DNA of 64,000 nucleotides from Imbricaverruca yamaguchii (GCA_034440575.1 JAOTOL010001221.1:281001-345000); one strand, 5' to 3'; numbered from the stretch's first letter, positions 1-12,600 are shown. The notes: generated from the letters alone by a model not told the origin. Translations and numbers: made by a program.

Positions 1-2073
1 CACCACACCACCAGACGGGGTACGGCACCGTCCCACCACCAGACGGGTACGGCACCGTCCACCACACCGCCAGACGGGGTACGGCACCGTCCACCAGACG
101 GGGTACGGCACCGTCCACCAGACGGGGTACGGCACCGTCCACCACACCACCAGACGGGGTACGGCACCGTCCACCACACCACCAGACGGGGTACGGCACC
201 GTCCACCACACCGCCAAACGGTACGGCACCGTCCACCACACCACCAGACGGGGTACGGCACCGTCCACCACACCGCCAGACGGGGTACGGCACCGTCCAC
301 CACACCGCCAGACGGGGTACGGCACCGTCCACCACACCGCCAGACGGGTACGGCACCGTCCACCACACCACCAGACGGGGTACGGCCCGTCCACCACACC
401 GCCAGACGGGGTACGGCACCGTCCACCACACCACCAGACGGGGTACGGCCCCCCACCAGACGGGTACGCACCGTCCACCACACCACCAGACGGGGTACGG
501 CACCGTCCACCACACCGCCAGACGGGGTACGGCACGTCCACCACACCACCAGACGGGGTACGGCACCGTCCACCACACCACCAGACGGGGTACGGCACCG
601 TCCACCACACCACCAGACGGGGTACGGCACCGTCCACCACACCACCAGACGGGGTACGGCACCGTCCACCACACCACCAGACGGGGTCCACCACACCACC
701 AGACGGGGTACGGCACCGTCCACCACACCACCAGACGGGGGCGTCCACCACACCACCAGACGGGGTACGGCACCGTCCACCACACCGCCAGACGGGGTCC
801 ACCACACCACCAGACGGGGGGTCCACCACACCACCAGACGGGGTCCACCACACCACCAGACGGGGTCCACCACACCACCAGACGGGGTACGGCACGTCCA
901 CCACACCACCAGACGGGGTCCACCACACCACCAGACGGGGTCCACCACACCACCAGACGGGGTACGGCACCGTCCACCACACCACCAGACGGGGTCCCCA
1001 CACCACCAGACGGGGGACCACACCACCAGACGGGGTACGGCACCGTCCACCACACCACCAGACGGGGTACGGCACCGTCCACCACACCACCAGACGGGGT
1101 ACGGCACCGTCCACCACACCGCCAGACGGGGTACGGCACCGTCCACCACACCACCAGACGGGGTACGGCACCGTCCACCACACCACCAGACGGGGTACGG
1201 CACCGTCCACCACACCACCAGACGGGGTACGGCACCGTCCACCACACCACCAGACGGGGTACGGCACCGTCCACCACACCACCAGACGGGGTACGGCACC
1301 GTCCACCACACCACCAGACGGGGTACGGCACCGTCCACCACACCACCAGACGGGGTACGGCACCGTCCACCACACCACCAGACGGGGTACGGCACCGTCC
1401 ACCACACCACCAGACGGGGTACGGCACCGTCCACCACACCACCAGACGGGGTACGGCACCGTCCACCACACCACCAGACGGGGTACGGCACCGTCCACCA
1501 CACCACCAGACGGGGTACGGCACCGTCCACCACACCACCAGACGGGGTACGGCACCGTCCACCACACCACCAGACGGGGTACGGCACCGTCCACCACACC
1601 ACCAGACGGGGTACGGCACCGTCCACCACACCACCAGACGGGGTACGGCACCGTCCACCACACCACCAGACGGGGTACGGCACCGTCCACCACACCACCA
1701 GACGGGGTACGGCACCGTCCACCACACCGCCAGACGGGGTACGGCACCGTCCACCACACCACCAGACGGGGTACGGCACCGTCCACCACACCGCCAGACG
1801 GGGTACGGCACCGTCCACCACACCACCAGACGGGGTACGGCACCGTCCACCACACCACCAGACGGGGGCACCAGACGGGGTCCACCACACCACCAGACGG
1901 GGTACGGCACGTCCACCACACCACCAGACGGGGTACGGCACCGTCCACCACACCACCAGACGGGGTACGGCACCGTCCACCACACCACCAGACGGGGTAC
2001 GGCACCGTCCACCACACCGCCAGACGGGGTCCACCACACCACCAGACGGGGTACGGCACAGTCCACCACACCA
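1..2073. repeat. 32-bp minisatellite, about 65 units
   Basis: Tandem array with a 32-bp period; key motif CCAGACGGGGTACGGCACCG. It runs off the left edge of the window. Units at 680-1020 are often shortened by loss of the GTACGGCACC part, while 1035-1860 is highly uniform. No coding frame is maintained. Confidence 0.97.
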
Positions 2074-2964
2074 GCTGATCGGCCGACACAAGGCTCGTCC
2101 AGGGCCACGGCCGGCTTAAGTGACATTTTACTTCCATGGCAAAAGGAAGTGAAAAGCAGCATGGCAAGAAAAAAACATTCCAATTTTGGATCCTCATGAT
2201 CTATTGCTGCAATGAACCTGAAAACCTGATAACTCATGCCATCGAGAATAATGTTCACGATCTAGAAAAAAACCTACACTTAAGAAATGAAACAGCACGA
2301 TACAAGTTGGATTCAGTATGATACGAAGAGAGTGAACCAGCAATCAAAACGACAACGTAGGAACGAATCCGAACAAGCACATCACTAGTTAGCATTGCTT
2401 TGTATTGTATAATTTATGTGGACGAGCCTTGCCACTGATTTCTCAGCACCCTTCCATTCCTTGACCTGATACCTACCCTAGTCTTTGTTGCAGTCTATTG
2501 AGCCGGCGCCGACTGGCTACAGTACTCTAGCATGCATCGTCCTTTGCCATTCAGCTGACATATTTACGCACCTCCATCCTGTGCAACAATATCCACCAGC
2601 TGCGTGGATGTACTTGTAAGAAATACAATTCAGCGAGGCGGTACGGAAACGCTAACCTCACCAGCGAGCAGCACGCGGCATTCAGGGCAGGGCACCAGGA
2701 GATGGGGCTCCGGGAACCACCGACACAGTGCACACACTGCACTCCTAGGAGGAAATAACGGCCAACATACATTAAAAGCTGTGCACAACACTCAGCCAGC
2801 AGGTGGACCGGGGAGAGAGCGAGGGCAGCAGTGGAGGAGGGGGAGTCGACGGGACAAGGATGACAAATCATTGGGGGCTGCCGATAGGGGGGGGGTCCAC
2901 ACTAAACTATGCAAATACTAAGTGTCGAGCCAGCATGTGGCCCGTCAAATAGATACACATCACC
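2074..2964. other. Non-repetitive spacer
   Basis: Between two arrays. Overlapping short open frames of about 105 codons lie on opposite strands at 2551-2921, but neither shows a recognisable domain or splice context. Nothing else is seen. Confidence 0.5.
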
Positions 2965-3405
2965 ACCAGTGCCACGGCTGAATGTCCACCCACCACGGCT
3001 GAATGTCCACCCGTGCCACGGCTGAATGTCCACCCGTGCCACGGCTGAATGTCCACCCGTGCCACGGCTGAATGTCCACCCGTGCCACGGCTGAATGTCC
3101 ACCAACCACGGCTGAATGTCCACCCGTGCCACGGCTAAATGTCCACCCACCACGGCTGAATGTCCACCCACCACGGCTGAATGTCCACCCGTGCCACGGC
3201 TGAATGTCCACCCGTGCCACGGCTGAATGTCCACCCACCACGGCTGAATGTCCACCCGTGCCACGGCTGAATGTCCACCCGTGCCACGGCTGAATGTCCA
3301 CCCGCGCCACGGCTGAATGTCCACCCGTGCCACGGCTGAATGTCCACCCGTGCCACGGCTGAATGTCCACCCGTGCCACGGCTGAATATGTCCACCCACC
3401 ACGGC
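2965..3405. repeat. 23-bp minisatellite, about 20 units
   Basis: Units carry GTGCCACGGCTGAATGTCCA; a shorter 20-21 bp variant replaces CCCGTGCC with CCACC. The unit lengths leave all three minus-strand frames open, giving Trp/His/Gly-rich ORFs that I treat as artefacts. Confidence 0.95.
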
Positions 3406-3433
3406 GTGCACTGATGCCGGCTCATGCTACAAT

Positions 3434-3533
3434 TTGCCCTCTCACCATTTGACCTCTCACCATCTGACCTCTCATCATCTGACCTCTCACCATCTGACCT
3501 CTCAAGTCTCCCCTCTCACCATCTGACCTGCGC
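3434..3533. repeat. 15-bp tandem repeat, about 6 units
   Basis: Repeats of CCTCTCACCATCTGA with small variants (CATCATCTGA, AAGTCTCC). Confidence 0.85.
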
Positions 3534-3902
3534 CCTCGGCACCGGCCCACAGCAGACGCCCGCCTCACTCACCAAGGCAACCACAGCCGACTTGCCAACC
3601 TCCCTGGCGAGTCTCCCCCTTCGACTTCGACCTCGCTGACCTCACCGCAACGGACAACCGGTCGCGTCTGACCCCTGATCCCTGACCCGGCGGCCGGCAC
3701 CCGCGGAGAGAAAAGCCTGACGCGCCCTGTCGGGCCGGCGCGGCCAGTCGTGTGTGTGGGGGGGGGGAGGGTCACCGGTGAGCCGCCCAGTCGGTCAGCT
3801 GGCTACAGGCGTATACCGGTGGTGCACCAATGGGGCACCAGTGTGCCGATACCTTGGAACGGTTGTAATGTCAAGTCAACGACACAGCTAGTGGTGACGG
3901 CT

Positions 3903-3955
3903 GTATCGGTGCCGGTATCGATATCGGTATCGGTATCGGTATCGGTCTCGGTGAC
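3903..3955. repeat. GGTATC hexamer repeat
   Basis: Short hexanucleotide run of GGTATC with a few substitutions. Confidence 0.9.
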
Positions 3956-4113
3956 CGGTGCCGTAACAGGCGCGGAGGCTCGTGACTCAGCGACCAAAAT
4001 CGACCACTTCCCGACACCTGCCAGCGTCACCACAGCAGCAGGTGGGGGTGGGGGTCAGCGGCAGTCATGACTCAGTGCCGCCGCGCCACGTGTCGGCCAC
4101 TCACACCTGCCCC

Positions 4114-4170
4114 GGGGGCAGCAGGGGCAGCAGGGGCAGCAGGGGCAGCATGGGCAGCAGGGGCAGCAGG
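4114..4170. repeat. 9-bp repeat AGGGGCAGC
   Basis: About six copies of a 9-bp unit. In frame it would read as Gly/Ser/Arg, but no gene context supports translation. Confidence 0.9.
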
Positions 4171-4415
4171 CGGAGGTGTCAAGTTGCCGGCCAGACAGGC
4201 CACGTGCTGAGAGAACACAACGCTGCTGCAACAATACACCAGCATCGAGATCCGCTTCTGTGGGGGTCGAAACCTTTCGACCCGTTCCCAAGCCAGCCGA
4301 ACTAGGCGGCTATAAGCGGCAAACAGCCTATCGGACGATATAGCCACCCAACATGCTGCACATCCGAGGCCGCTCCACCTACCGTGCAGAGCCAGCGACA
4401 TGGGCTGACTCCCTG

Positions 4416-6472
4416 CTGACGACGGTGACCCTGGGCCGCGTTGCGGTGTTACATTGACGACCGTGACCTTGGGCCGTGTTGTGGTGTTACATTGACGACC
4501 GTGACCTTGGGCCGTGTTGTGGTGTTACACTGACGACCGGTGACCCTGGGCCGCGTTGCGGTGTTACACTGACGACCATGACCTTGGGTCATGTTGTGGT
4601 GTTACACTGACGACCGTGACCCTGGGCCGTGTTGTGGTGTTACACTGACGACCGTGACCCTGGGCCGTGTTGTGGTGTTACACTGACGACCGTGACCCTG
4701 GGCCGTGTTGTGGTGTTACACTGACGACCGTGACCCTGGGCCGTGTTGTGGTGTTACACTGACGACCGTGACCTTGGGCCGTGTTGTGGTGTTACACTGA
4801 CGACCGTGACCCTGGGCCGTGTTGTGGTGTTACACTGGGACCGTGACCGCGTGTTGTGGTGTTAACTGACGACCGTGACCCTGGGCCGTGTTGTGGTGTT
4901 ACACTGACGACCGTGACCCTGGGCCGTGTTGTGGTGTTACACTGACGACCGTGACCCTGGGCCGTGTTGTGGTGTTACACTGACGACCGTGACCCTGGGC
5001 CGTGTTGTGGTGTTACACTGACGACCGTGACCCTGGGCCGTGTTGTGGTGTTACACTGACGACCGTGACCCTTGGGCCGTGTTGTGGTGTTACACTGACG
5101 ACCGTGACCCTGGGCCGTGTTGTGGTGTTACACTGACGACCGTGACCTTGGGCCGTGTTGTGGTGTTACACTGACGACCGTGACCCTGGGCCGTGTTGTG
5201 GTGTTACACTGACGACGGTGACCCTGGGCCGTGTTGTGGTGTTACACTGACGACCGTGACCCTGGGCCGTGTTGTGGTGTTACACTGAGGACCGTGACCC
5301 TGGGCCGTGTTGTGGTGTTACACTGAGGACCGTGACCCTGGGCCGTGTTGTGGTGTTACACTGACGACCGTGACCCTGGGCCGTGTTGTGGTGTTACACT
5401 GACGACCGTGACCCTGGGCCGTGTTGTGGTGTTACACTGACGACCGTGACCCTGGGCCGTGTTGTGGTGTTACACTGACGACCGTGACCCTGGGCCGTGT
5501 TGTGGTGTTACACTGACGACCGTGACCCTGGGCCGTGTTGTGGTGTTACACTGACGACCGTGACCCTGGGCCGTGTTGTGGTGTTACACTGACGACCGTG
5601 ACCCTGGGCCGTGTTGTGGTGTTACACTGACGACCGTGACCCTGGGCCGTGTTGTGGTGTTACACTGACGACCGTGACCCTGGGCCGTGTTGTGGTGTTA
5701 CACTGACGACCGTGACCCTGGGCCGTGTTGTGGTGTTACACTGACGACCGTGACCCTGGGCCGTGTTGTGGTGTTACACTGACGACCGTGACCTTGGGCC
5801 GTGTTGTGGTGTTACACTGACGACCGTGACCCTGGGCCGTGTTGTGGTGTTACACTGACGACCGTGACCCTGGGCCGTGTTGTGGTGTTACACTGAGACG
5901 GACCGTGTTGTGGTGTTACACTGACGACCGTGACCCTGGGCCGTGTTGTGGTGTTACACTGACGACCGTGACCCTGGGCCGTGTTGTGGTGTTACACTGG
6001 ACCGTGACCCTGGGCGTGTTGTTGACGACCGTGACCTGGGCCGTGTTGTGGTGTTACACTGACGACCGTGACCTTGGGCCGTGTTGTGGTGTTACACTGA
6101 CGACCGTGACCTTGGGCCGTGTTGTGGTGTTACACTGACGACCGTGACCCTGGGCCGTGTTGTGGTGTTACACTGACGACCGTGACCCTGGGCCGTGTTG
6201 TGGTGTTACACTGACGACCGTGACCTTGGGCCGTGTTGTGGTGTTACACTGACGACCGTGACCTTGGGCCGTGTTGTGGTGTTACACTGAGGACCGTGAC
6301 CCTGGGCCGTGTTGTGGTGTTACACTGACGACCGTGACCTTGGGCCGTGTTGTGGTGTTACACTAACGACCGTGACCCTGGGCCGTGTTGTGGTGTTACA
6401 CTGACGACCGTGACCTTGGGCCGTGTTGTGGTGCTACACTGACGACGGTGACCGTGGGTCGTGCTGTTGTGT
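4416..6472. repeat. 38-bp minisatellite, about 54 units
   Basis: Period 38; key motif CACTGACGACCGTGACCCTG. Units differ mainly by CCCTG/CCTTG and GACGACC/GAGGACC. A few truncated units lie at 4835-4870, 5895-5905 and 5995-6030. The flanks are degenerate. Confidence 0.97.
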
Positions 6473-6986
6473 TCGCGCATGCTTTTGTTGTTAACGAAAT
6501 TTAGATTATCCCCTCGTTTTGTTTCAATTAGAGGTCGAATCGTGCTGTTGGCAATGAACTGACTTACGATAAACTGCTTGTTGACGATTCACTGGAAAGT
6601 ACGAAATGAGATTGTGGTGTTACAGATTTGGTCAAAAATACCCTCTTCACATTCGACTACCGAAAACCTTTTCTCTCCAGATCCAGGATTACAAAGCACC
6701 AGTTCACCGCCACCGGTCACGGTATCTGCGCAGTTATGCTACGTCGGTGGGATGCGTGTGTGTGAATTTAATTACTATAGCGTTTAACTTAAATCGGGTT
6801 CTGAACTCCTATTGCCAACAAAAAGAGATTCTTCTGCGTAGTTTTATCTGCAAGACATAATGTACTTTATTGCTTTCTAGCATTGCGCCAAAGTGCCGCT
6901 GCAATGCAACGGCAGCCACCCCTGGATAGCAGATACAAAACTATCTGCGATAAAACCCAACAATAACGTGTCGATTCTCAAGTGTC
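6473..6986. other. AT-richer unique spacer
   Basis: No recognisable coding region or RNA gene. Short overlapping plus-strand frames at 6578-6860 lack any family resemblance. Confidence 0.45.
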
Positions 6987-7157
6987 ATGGCTTGTTTGTT
7001 ATTGGATAGTTCACGGATCATTATATATGCTCACGGCTGATGACTCCGCCCACACTGTTTCGCCGGTGGTCCGCGGAATTGCGAAATGCCCCGAGTGTTG
7101 AACCCAGGACCCTGGTACCCAGAACTCAACACGCTAACCACTCAGTCATCCCCGCCC
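6987..7157 (-). mobile_element. S2 SINE (class II tRNA-type head) with target-site duplication
   Basis: The tRNA-like head is on the minus strand; the body has CGCCCACACTGTTTCGCCGG. It is flanked by TTCTCAAGTGTC (6975-6986) and TTCTCAAGCGTC (7158-7169), a 12-bp target-site duplication with one mismatch. The tail on the plus strand reads TTGTTTGTTATTGG. Other S2 copies are at 9611, 26613, 44440 and 50388. Confidence 0.85.
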
Positions 7158-7169
7158 TTCTCAAGCGTC

Positions 7170-7679
7170 GCAGGAGTAACGCTATCAGCAGACATCGACC
7201 GTTTAACAACAGCAGATGCCGAGTAAACTGCAACCCCAACAGTGATGGATGACGTCATGGTTTATTCGTGAGCGATTTAGATAATCTCGTTGTTTCCTTT
7301 GCCAGGGGGAATTTGTTGCGTTTTCTTTGTCAGGAGGAACAGCAGCTGGAGTGCGACCGTATTAATTCTGCATTAAGACCTAGCCCATGCAACTGAATAC
7401 TTTTCTTCAGACTCGAATTTCTATCTTAGTGGCCGCGGGCAACGGAAATAAACAGCCGGGCACGAGGTTTCCTTCAGCCACCAAATATACCAGGAATTCA
7501 ATCACCGTTAACTGCATATTGCCTCATATATTAACCTTCATTGTGCATATTAACCTCGATATGCTGTCGGTTGCGGAACAACGAGGCCAAATGTAGCCAG
7601 CCCCTGTCAGCGGGGTGTGTCTGCCGGTCCGGGGCGACAGCCGCCGGCTAATGAGACCGATCTGATCAACGCAGCGCTG
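7170..7679. other. Unique spacer
   Basis: No repeat or coding signal recognised. A 69-codon plus-strand frame at 7387-7596 is within chance expectation. Confidence 0.4.
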
Positions 7680-8105
7680 GCCAGCGTCACGTCAGCGTCA
7701 CATCAGCATCCGAGCCGCGTCACACCTCGCGTCACGTCAGCGTCATACCGCGTCACGTCTGCGTCATACCGCGTCACGTCAGCGTCACATCCAATCACGT
7801 CAGCGTCACATCGGGTCACGCCGCGTCATGTCAGCGTCACATCGCGTGACGTCAACGTCACAACAGCATCTCATCCCATCACGTTAGCGTCATACCGCGT
7901 CACATCACCGTCACACCGCGTCACGTCAGCGTCACATCGCGTCACGTCAGCGTCACACCGCGTCACGTCAGCGTCACACCGCGTCACGTCAGCGTCACAC
8001 CGCGTCACGTCAGCGTCACATCGCGTCACGTCAGCGTCACATCGCGTCACGTCAGCGTCACACCGCGTCACGTCAGCGTCACACCGCGTCACGTCGGCGT
8101 CACAG
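7680..8105. repeat. 21-bp minisatellite, about 20 units
   Basis: Unit contains GTCACGTCAGCGTCACACCG. The left half (7685-7915) is degenerate and the right half nearly uniform, so homogenisation looks polar. The 21-bp period keeps both strands open. Confidence 0.95.
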
Positions 8106-8380
8106 CATGTTGATCTGCGACCAGGTATATCTAACACCAATCAACAACCGAGGCCCCACCCCATGTTAAAATACCACCAATCGGAAGCATGCCGACCCGC
8201 GACCAAGTATATCACACACCAATCAACAACCGACGACCCGCCCAATTTGACAATATCACCAATCGGAAGCATGCCGACCTGCGACCAAGCATATCACACA
8301 CCAATCAACAACCGATGATCCGCCCAATTTGACAACACCACCAATCGGAGACACGCTGACCGGCGACCGAGTGTGGCACC
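8104..8380. repeat. 82-bp tandem repeat, about 3.3 units
   Basis: Units begin at 8104, 8187 and 8269, with a partial fourth after 8350. Shared blocks are ACACCAATCAACAACCGA and ACCAATCGGAAGCATGCCGA. It directly abuts the 21-bp array. Confidence 0.9.
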
Positions 8381-8683
8381 GACGGAGCGTGTGCCGAGCC
8401 ACAGTCCGGAGATGTCCACCATTTCCAGCACAGCGCTGGCGGAGGCGCGGTCCTCAGCAGACCACGCAACTGCCCGCACTGGAAGGCAGTGTCTCCAAAC
8501 TCGGGAAAGTGTCACGTGGAAACCGGCACCCAAGAGATCCATGCCATGATCCGGAAGATAGCGTTTACGTCCAGAATTGACTTCAGGCACTGCTACAGCA
8601 TTCAACCGTACCGATTGCTGGTCGCTTTAGCGTAATTTCTGTGAGAAAACTTGATGCCGACAATCCGCGTCGTTCGTACTTCA
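8381..8683. other. Unique spacer
   Basis: Short frames on both strands only; nothing recognised. Confidence 0.4.
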
Positions 8684-8862
8684 CGGTCCGTTGATATTCG
8701 TCGCATCTGTGCGGTCCGTTGATATTCGTCGCATCTGTACGGTCTGTTGCTATTCGTCGTTTTGTCGCATCTGTACGGTCTGTTGCTATTCGTCGCATCT
8801 GTGCGGTCCGTTGATATTCGTCGCATCTGTACGGTCTGTTGCTATTCGTTGCATCTGTTGCA
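8684..8862. repeat. 28-bp tandem repeat, about 6.5 units
   Basis: Unit contains GATATTCGTCGCATCTGTGC; alternates GCGGTCCG and ACGGTCTG versions, and one unit has an internal TCGTTTTG insertion. Confidence 0.92.
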
Positions 8863-9304
8863 GCCGTTTTCCGCCACCGCAGCGGGTTTCGATGTCTTGA
8901 CCTAGCTCTCCGGTCGACAAGAAGTGAGGGCACTATCGAGAAGCTATCCAATCGTCTTTTTCTGAATAACTTGCATCTTTTCTTTTGATCTTTCGCTTCC
9001 GGGTTCGATCAGTGCAAAACGAAGGTCAGGATAAAACACGATTCCTACGTCAAGTATGGTCACGCAACACTTCAGGGGGCCCACCGTCGTCTGTTTGACA
9101 TAACAGACGGTAGATGTTCCCTTACTTTACTCGTTAAGCATTCATTAATAGCGCATGCGTAGTTAGTCACCGTCTCTTGTTGAAATAAATCCGTAGGCAA
9201 ATTAATCCGCACCCTTCTGCGCTCATTGTATTGTGCTTGTACGTGCCAGTTTGTTTCTCGAACAACAAAATTGTTCAACAAAACGGCCCTATTCCCGTGA
9301 TGCC
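8863..9304. other. Unique spacer
   Basis: No family recognised on either strand. Confidence 0.4.
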
Positions 9305-9470
9305 AAAAATTGGTTGGTTATTTGGGTTTTCGGGCGCATCGACTGCGTTGGTCATACAGCGCCCAGATGCCAAAGATTGAAAGCATTGGAATATACCATC
9401 CACCGTTGGTTGGATATTTGGGCGCAACGACCACGACGATCATATGGCGCCCATAATTGGCGAACGTGCA
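9305..9470 (-). mobile_element. Two solo LINE 3' tails
   Basis: Two adjacent copies, at about 9310-9368 and 9405-9465, of the LINE terminal segment seen at 32757 and 54805. On the plus strand each reads TTATTTGGGTTTTCGGGCGC or similar, then a GATCA/GGTCAT centre, then GCGCCC. No LINE coding sequence is attached. Confidence 0.6.
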
Positions 9471-9534
9471 CTCCCACTCCATTCTTACGTTTGCAACGAC
9501 AAGGGACAGGTTGGGAAACTGCCAGCACACTACG

Positions 9535-9850
9535 AGCAGACTAAGAGTGGAATACGAGCAGAATACGAACAGATTACGGGCAGAATACAAGCAGATTAGG
9601 AGCTGGATTGTTTCCTTATTGGGTGGTTCCCGACGCACTTTATGCACAATCGCGGCTAATGGCGTCGCCCACACTGCTTTTCCGGTGGGCCGCGGGATTG
9701 GAAAATGCCCCGAGCGGTGCTAGTGGTGAGCCCTGGTCCTTGGCATCCCGAACTGAACACTAACCAGTCGGCCATCCCCGACCCAAGCAGACAAGGAGCA
9801 GATTACGAGAGGAAACGAGCCGAACACGAGCAGATGACGAACCAACAGCG
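9535..9850. repeat. Degenerate AGCAGATTACG minisatellite split by a SINE
   Basis: Loose units such as CGAGCAGAATACG occur at 9535-9610 and resume at 9784-9850. An S2 SINE occupies the middle (9611-9783), so the array predates the insertion. Confidence 0.7.
9611..9783 (-). mobile_element. S2 SINE inserted in a minisatellite
   Basis: Same body and Ser/Leu-like tRNA head (GGATGGCC...) as other S2 copies. Both flanks carry array-type AAGCAGAT/AAGCAGAC sequence, so the target-site duplication cannot be told from array units. Confidence 0.8.
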
Positions 9851-9896
9851 ATCAGAACACTGAGCCTGGACGTGACCCGTGGAGTCGCCGGAGCCG

Positions 9897-10456
9897 ACGG
9901 GGACCGGTGCCTACAGCCACACACACACGTCGGCAACAACAGGAGCCGGCGGGGACCGGTGCCTACAGCAACACACACACACACACACGCGTCGGCAACA
10001 ACAGGAGACAACGGGGACCGGTGCCTACACAAACCACACACACACACACACACACACGTCGGCAACAACAGGAGCCGACGGGGACCGGCGCCTACAGCCA
10101 CACACACACGTCGGCAACAACAGGAGCCGACGGGGACCGGTGCCTACAGCACACACACACACACACACACGTCGGCAACAACAGGAGCCGACGGGGACCG
10201 GCGCCTACAGCAACCAACAGCGTCGGAACACGAGCCTGGACGGACAACGGGGACCGGTGCCTACAGCCACACACACACGTCGGCAACAACAGGAGCCGGC
10301 GGGGACCGGTGCCTACAGCCACACACACACGTCGGCAACAACAGGAGCCGACGGGGACCGGTGCCTACAGCCACACACACACGTCGGCAACAACAGGAGC
10401 CGGCGGGGACCGGCGCCTACAGCCACACACACACACACACGTCGGCAACAACAGGA
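9897..10456. repeat. About 45-65 bp minisatellite containing CA microsatellites, about 10 units
   Basis: Each unit joins a variable (CA)n run to CGTCGGCAACAACAGGAGCC and GGGGACCGGTGCCTACAGC. Unit length differs mostly by CA number, so period and microsatellite vary independently. Long His/Thr-rich frames are artefacts. Confidence 0.93.
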
Positions 10457-10486
10457 GACGAGCGAGCGCGCGCTCGACAGACATAT

Positions 10487-10652
10487 CTTGAGTTATTTTA
10501 CGACGCGCTCAACCGACAGGTCATGTTGCGTCGCCAACCTCTCACGCCGGTTGGTCGCGGCCGGACTCGGTAAATGCCGTCGGTTGTAAGATTCGAACCC
10601 ACAGTCTTGTCATCGAGAATCTGACGCTCTACCAACCGAGCTACCGCGGCCC
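10487..10652 (-). mobile_element. S3 SINE
   Basis: tRNA-like head on the minus strand (TAGCTCGGTTGGTAGAGC A box, GGTTCGAATC B box), body with the GGTTGGCGACGC motif, and tail TAAAATAACTC. It abuts the CA-containing array on the left. Confidence 0.85.
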
Positions 10653-10985
10653 CTGAGCCACCGCGACCAACTGAGCTACCGCGGACCGGACCGTGGCCGT
10701 CGACGCCGAGGCCGACGCCGATGCCTTGCTCACGTCAGCGCGCGACGACGAATTGGATTCGCAGCGAAACGCTTCCAGCCAGCGGCGGCTGCAGCCAGCA
10801 GCACGCGACTCTCGTCCTTAGCGCGTCGTCCGCGACGGCCGCCGGCCGCCCGACGCGCGGCGATTATTGTGCGCGGTGCGCTCGACCGTCGGCGTCGGAA
10901 TGCAACGTCGTTTCGATCCGGCCGTCTTCCTATTGCCGTTGATATGCAGGAAGGCGCGCACGGTGAATTGGACGAAGGACGTTGT
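10653..10985. other. Second partial tRNA head and CpG-rich block
   Basis: 10655-10690 repeats the S3 head end (CAACTGAGCTACCGCGG). Then 10690-10985 is strikingly CpG-rich non-tandem sequence. It could be a CpG-island-like regulatory region or part of an exon; no protein family is recognised. Confidence 0.35.
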
Positions 10986-11841
10986 CTTTTTCACCGCTCG
11001 TGCACTCCACCCGTAACGGGTTGCCGTGAGGACGAATGGCAACACAGATTTGTATTACATCATACATTTCTCACAGCATCCCCAGGTGATGCCAATGTAA
11101 TTCCCCGTTGCTTGGACTTTAGAAGTGCTCTAGAAATGAGACATAAATTCCCATGACAGGAAGGTGAAATATGTTGCCACTCGGGCATGCAGATTCGTTC
11201 AATAAATTTCGCCGCCGCCATGCAAAATCCAGACGTGAAAGACACAAAAACATAGCTTCACTGCGGTGCGCGATAGCGAGAGAGGGAATCAGGGAACTAC
11301 CCTGGTGGATTGGCTCTGCGGAAGTCCATGAACACATTAATCTCATTTCGCTCAATACTCGAGGTAATGTGAGGTAGGGTTGTGGGAAATATATTAAGCT
11401 CATTTTGAGAGCTTCGCGCAGTGCATTCGAATTTGGCATGCGTTCTAGATGTATGGCAGAGGACCTTAGTTGTGAAAACGCTGCCCTCAACTTCGGCATG
11501 TGTGCATTGAAGCAGAAAAAACAATCAGTTCCAACCGACATTAGCTGAAATCTTGCCGAAATTGGACTCATCAACGGAGGATAGTTGGGAACTTAAATGC
11601 ACCATGTCGACTTGTAGAATCAGCATAGGTATCAAGATGGGTCACGATCACGTTTGCACTTGTACATTGTAATCATATGGATGAGGGGAGGGAAACTTTG
11701 GCGCGTTCAAATACGGAGATGACATTTTCATTCAAACCTCAACCCAAGTTTGCACTTTTGAGTGAGTTTTGGCACCTCATCGCAAAACAGCTCAAAGTCA
11801 AATGACATCATTAAACCCCAGAGGAGAAAAATGAGAGGATA
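10986..11841. other. Unique spacer
   Basis: A minus-strand frame of 151 codons (11119-11574) shows no domain, and several frames overlap it. By rough stop-codon statistics, frames of this length are expected by chance in 64 kb. Confidence 0.4.
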
Positions 11842-12016
11842 GAAGAACCTTAGGTTCTTTTACGATGCATTAAACCACTAGGTTATATAGCGTCGCCAAC
11901 TTCTCACGCCGATTGGTCGCGGTGGAACTGGTAAATGCCGCCGGTTGTGAAATTCGAACCCATAACCTTGCGATCAAGAGTCTGATGCCCTACGAACTGA
12001 GCTACCGCGGCCCACA
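11842..12016 (-). mobile_element. S3 SINE with perfect 15-bp target-site duplication
   Basis: Complete S3 copy flanked by AAAAATGAGAGGATA at 11827-11841 and 12017-12031. This fixes the element ends: the 5' end is the tRNA-like head (GGCCGCGGTAGCTC, minus strand) and the 3' end is a small palindromic tail, AGAACCTAAGGTTCT. It defines the S3 boundaries used for other copies. Confidence 0.92.
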
Positions 12017-12309
12017 AAAAATGAGAGGATAATTTTCCTGAGAGGACAATGCTCTGAATGTCAAACGCAATGAACAGTGTGCGTGTCCGAGCCAGGCCAC
12101 GATCCTCTCGTCAACTTGTCGAATCAGCATATGACGATGACAATTATTGATGTTGTACGGTGCCTATGTGGGTATAACCAAGTGGGTTATAGTCAAATCA
12201 GCACAGGCACCAGCTTCGGTCACGAGTTTCCCTCTTACACGTTCCTCCGGCTTAGTTCATGCCGCAACCAACAAGTCAGGGCGGTACCCCTTATCGGATT
12301 GCCGTTATC

Positions 12310-12600
12310 GATTAAAAAATCGCGAAATAGGGAGGAATATACCACTTACAGAACAGCGAATCACCATCCTTCCCAGAGAAGTATCGACATCGTGCTTCTT
12401 GGTGTGTTTGCGAAGCCTTCACGCCTCGTCTCTAACTATATCCTGTTTACAAATATCATACTTTTGCTCACCATAACGGATCTGGGAACGTAATAACGAA
12501 CAACTAGCGCAATTCCAGGTGAAAGGATTACCTATGATGTGCTATACTATACAATAACAGTCTATGGCATAGGTGTTTGTATCGTTTTCGTTCATATCCG
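12310..12600 (+). repeat. Dup-B dispersed repeat, partial copy
   Basis: Contains GAAGTATCGACATCGTGCTT, CATACTTTTGCTCACCATAA and GATTACCTATGATGTGCTAT, matching copies at 20697, 22163, 50185 and 57838. No coding capacity is recognised; probably a non-autonomous element. Confidence 0.7.

Noticed and set aside
1..2073. Regularly spaced repeats resembling a CRISPR array
   Set aside because: Units are contiguous with no unique spacers, there are no cas genes, and the context is eukaryotic. The same applies to all other arrays here.
11119..11574. 151-codon minus-strand frame as a gene
   Set aside because: Length is within chance expectation for this window, there is no recognisable domain, and other frames overlap it.
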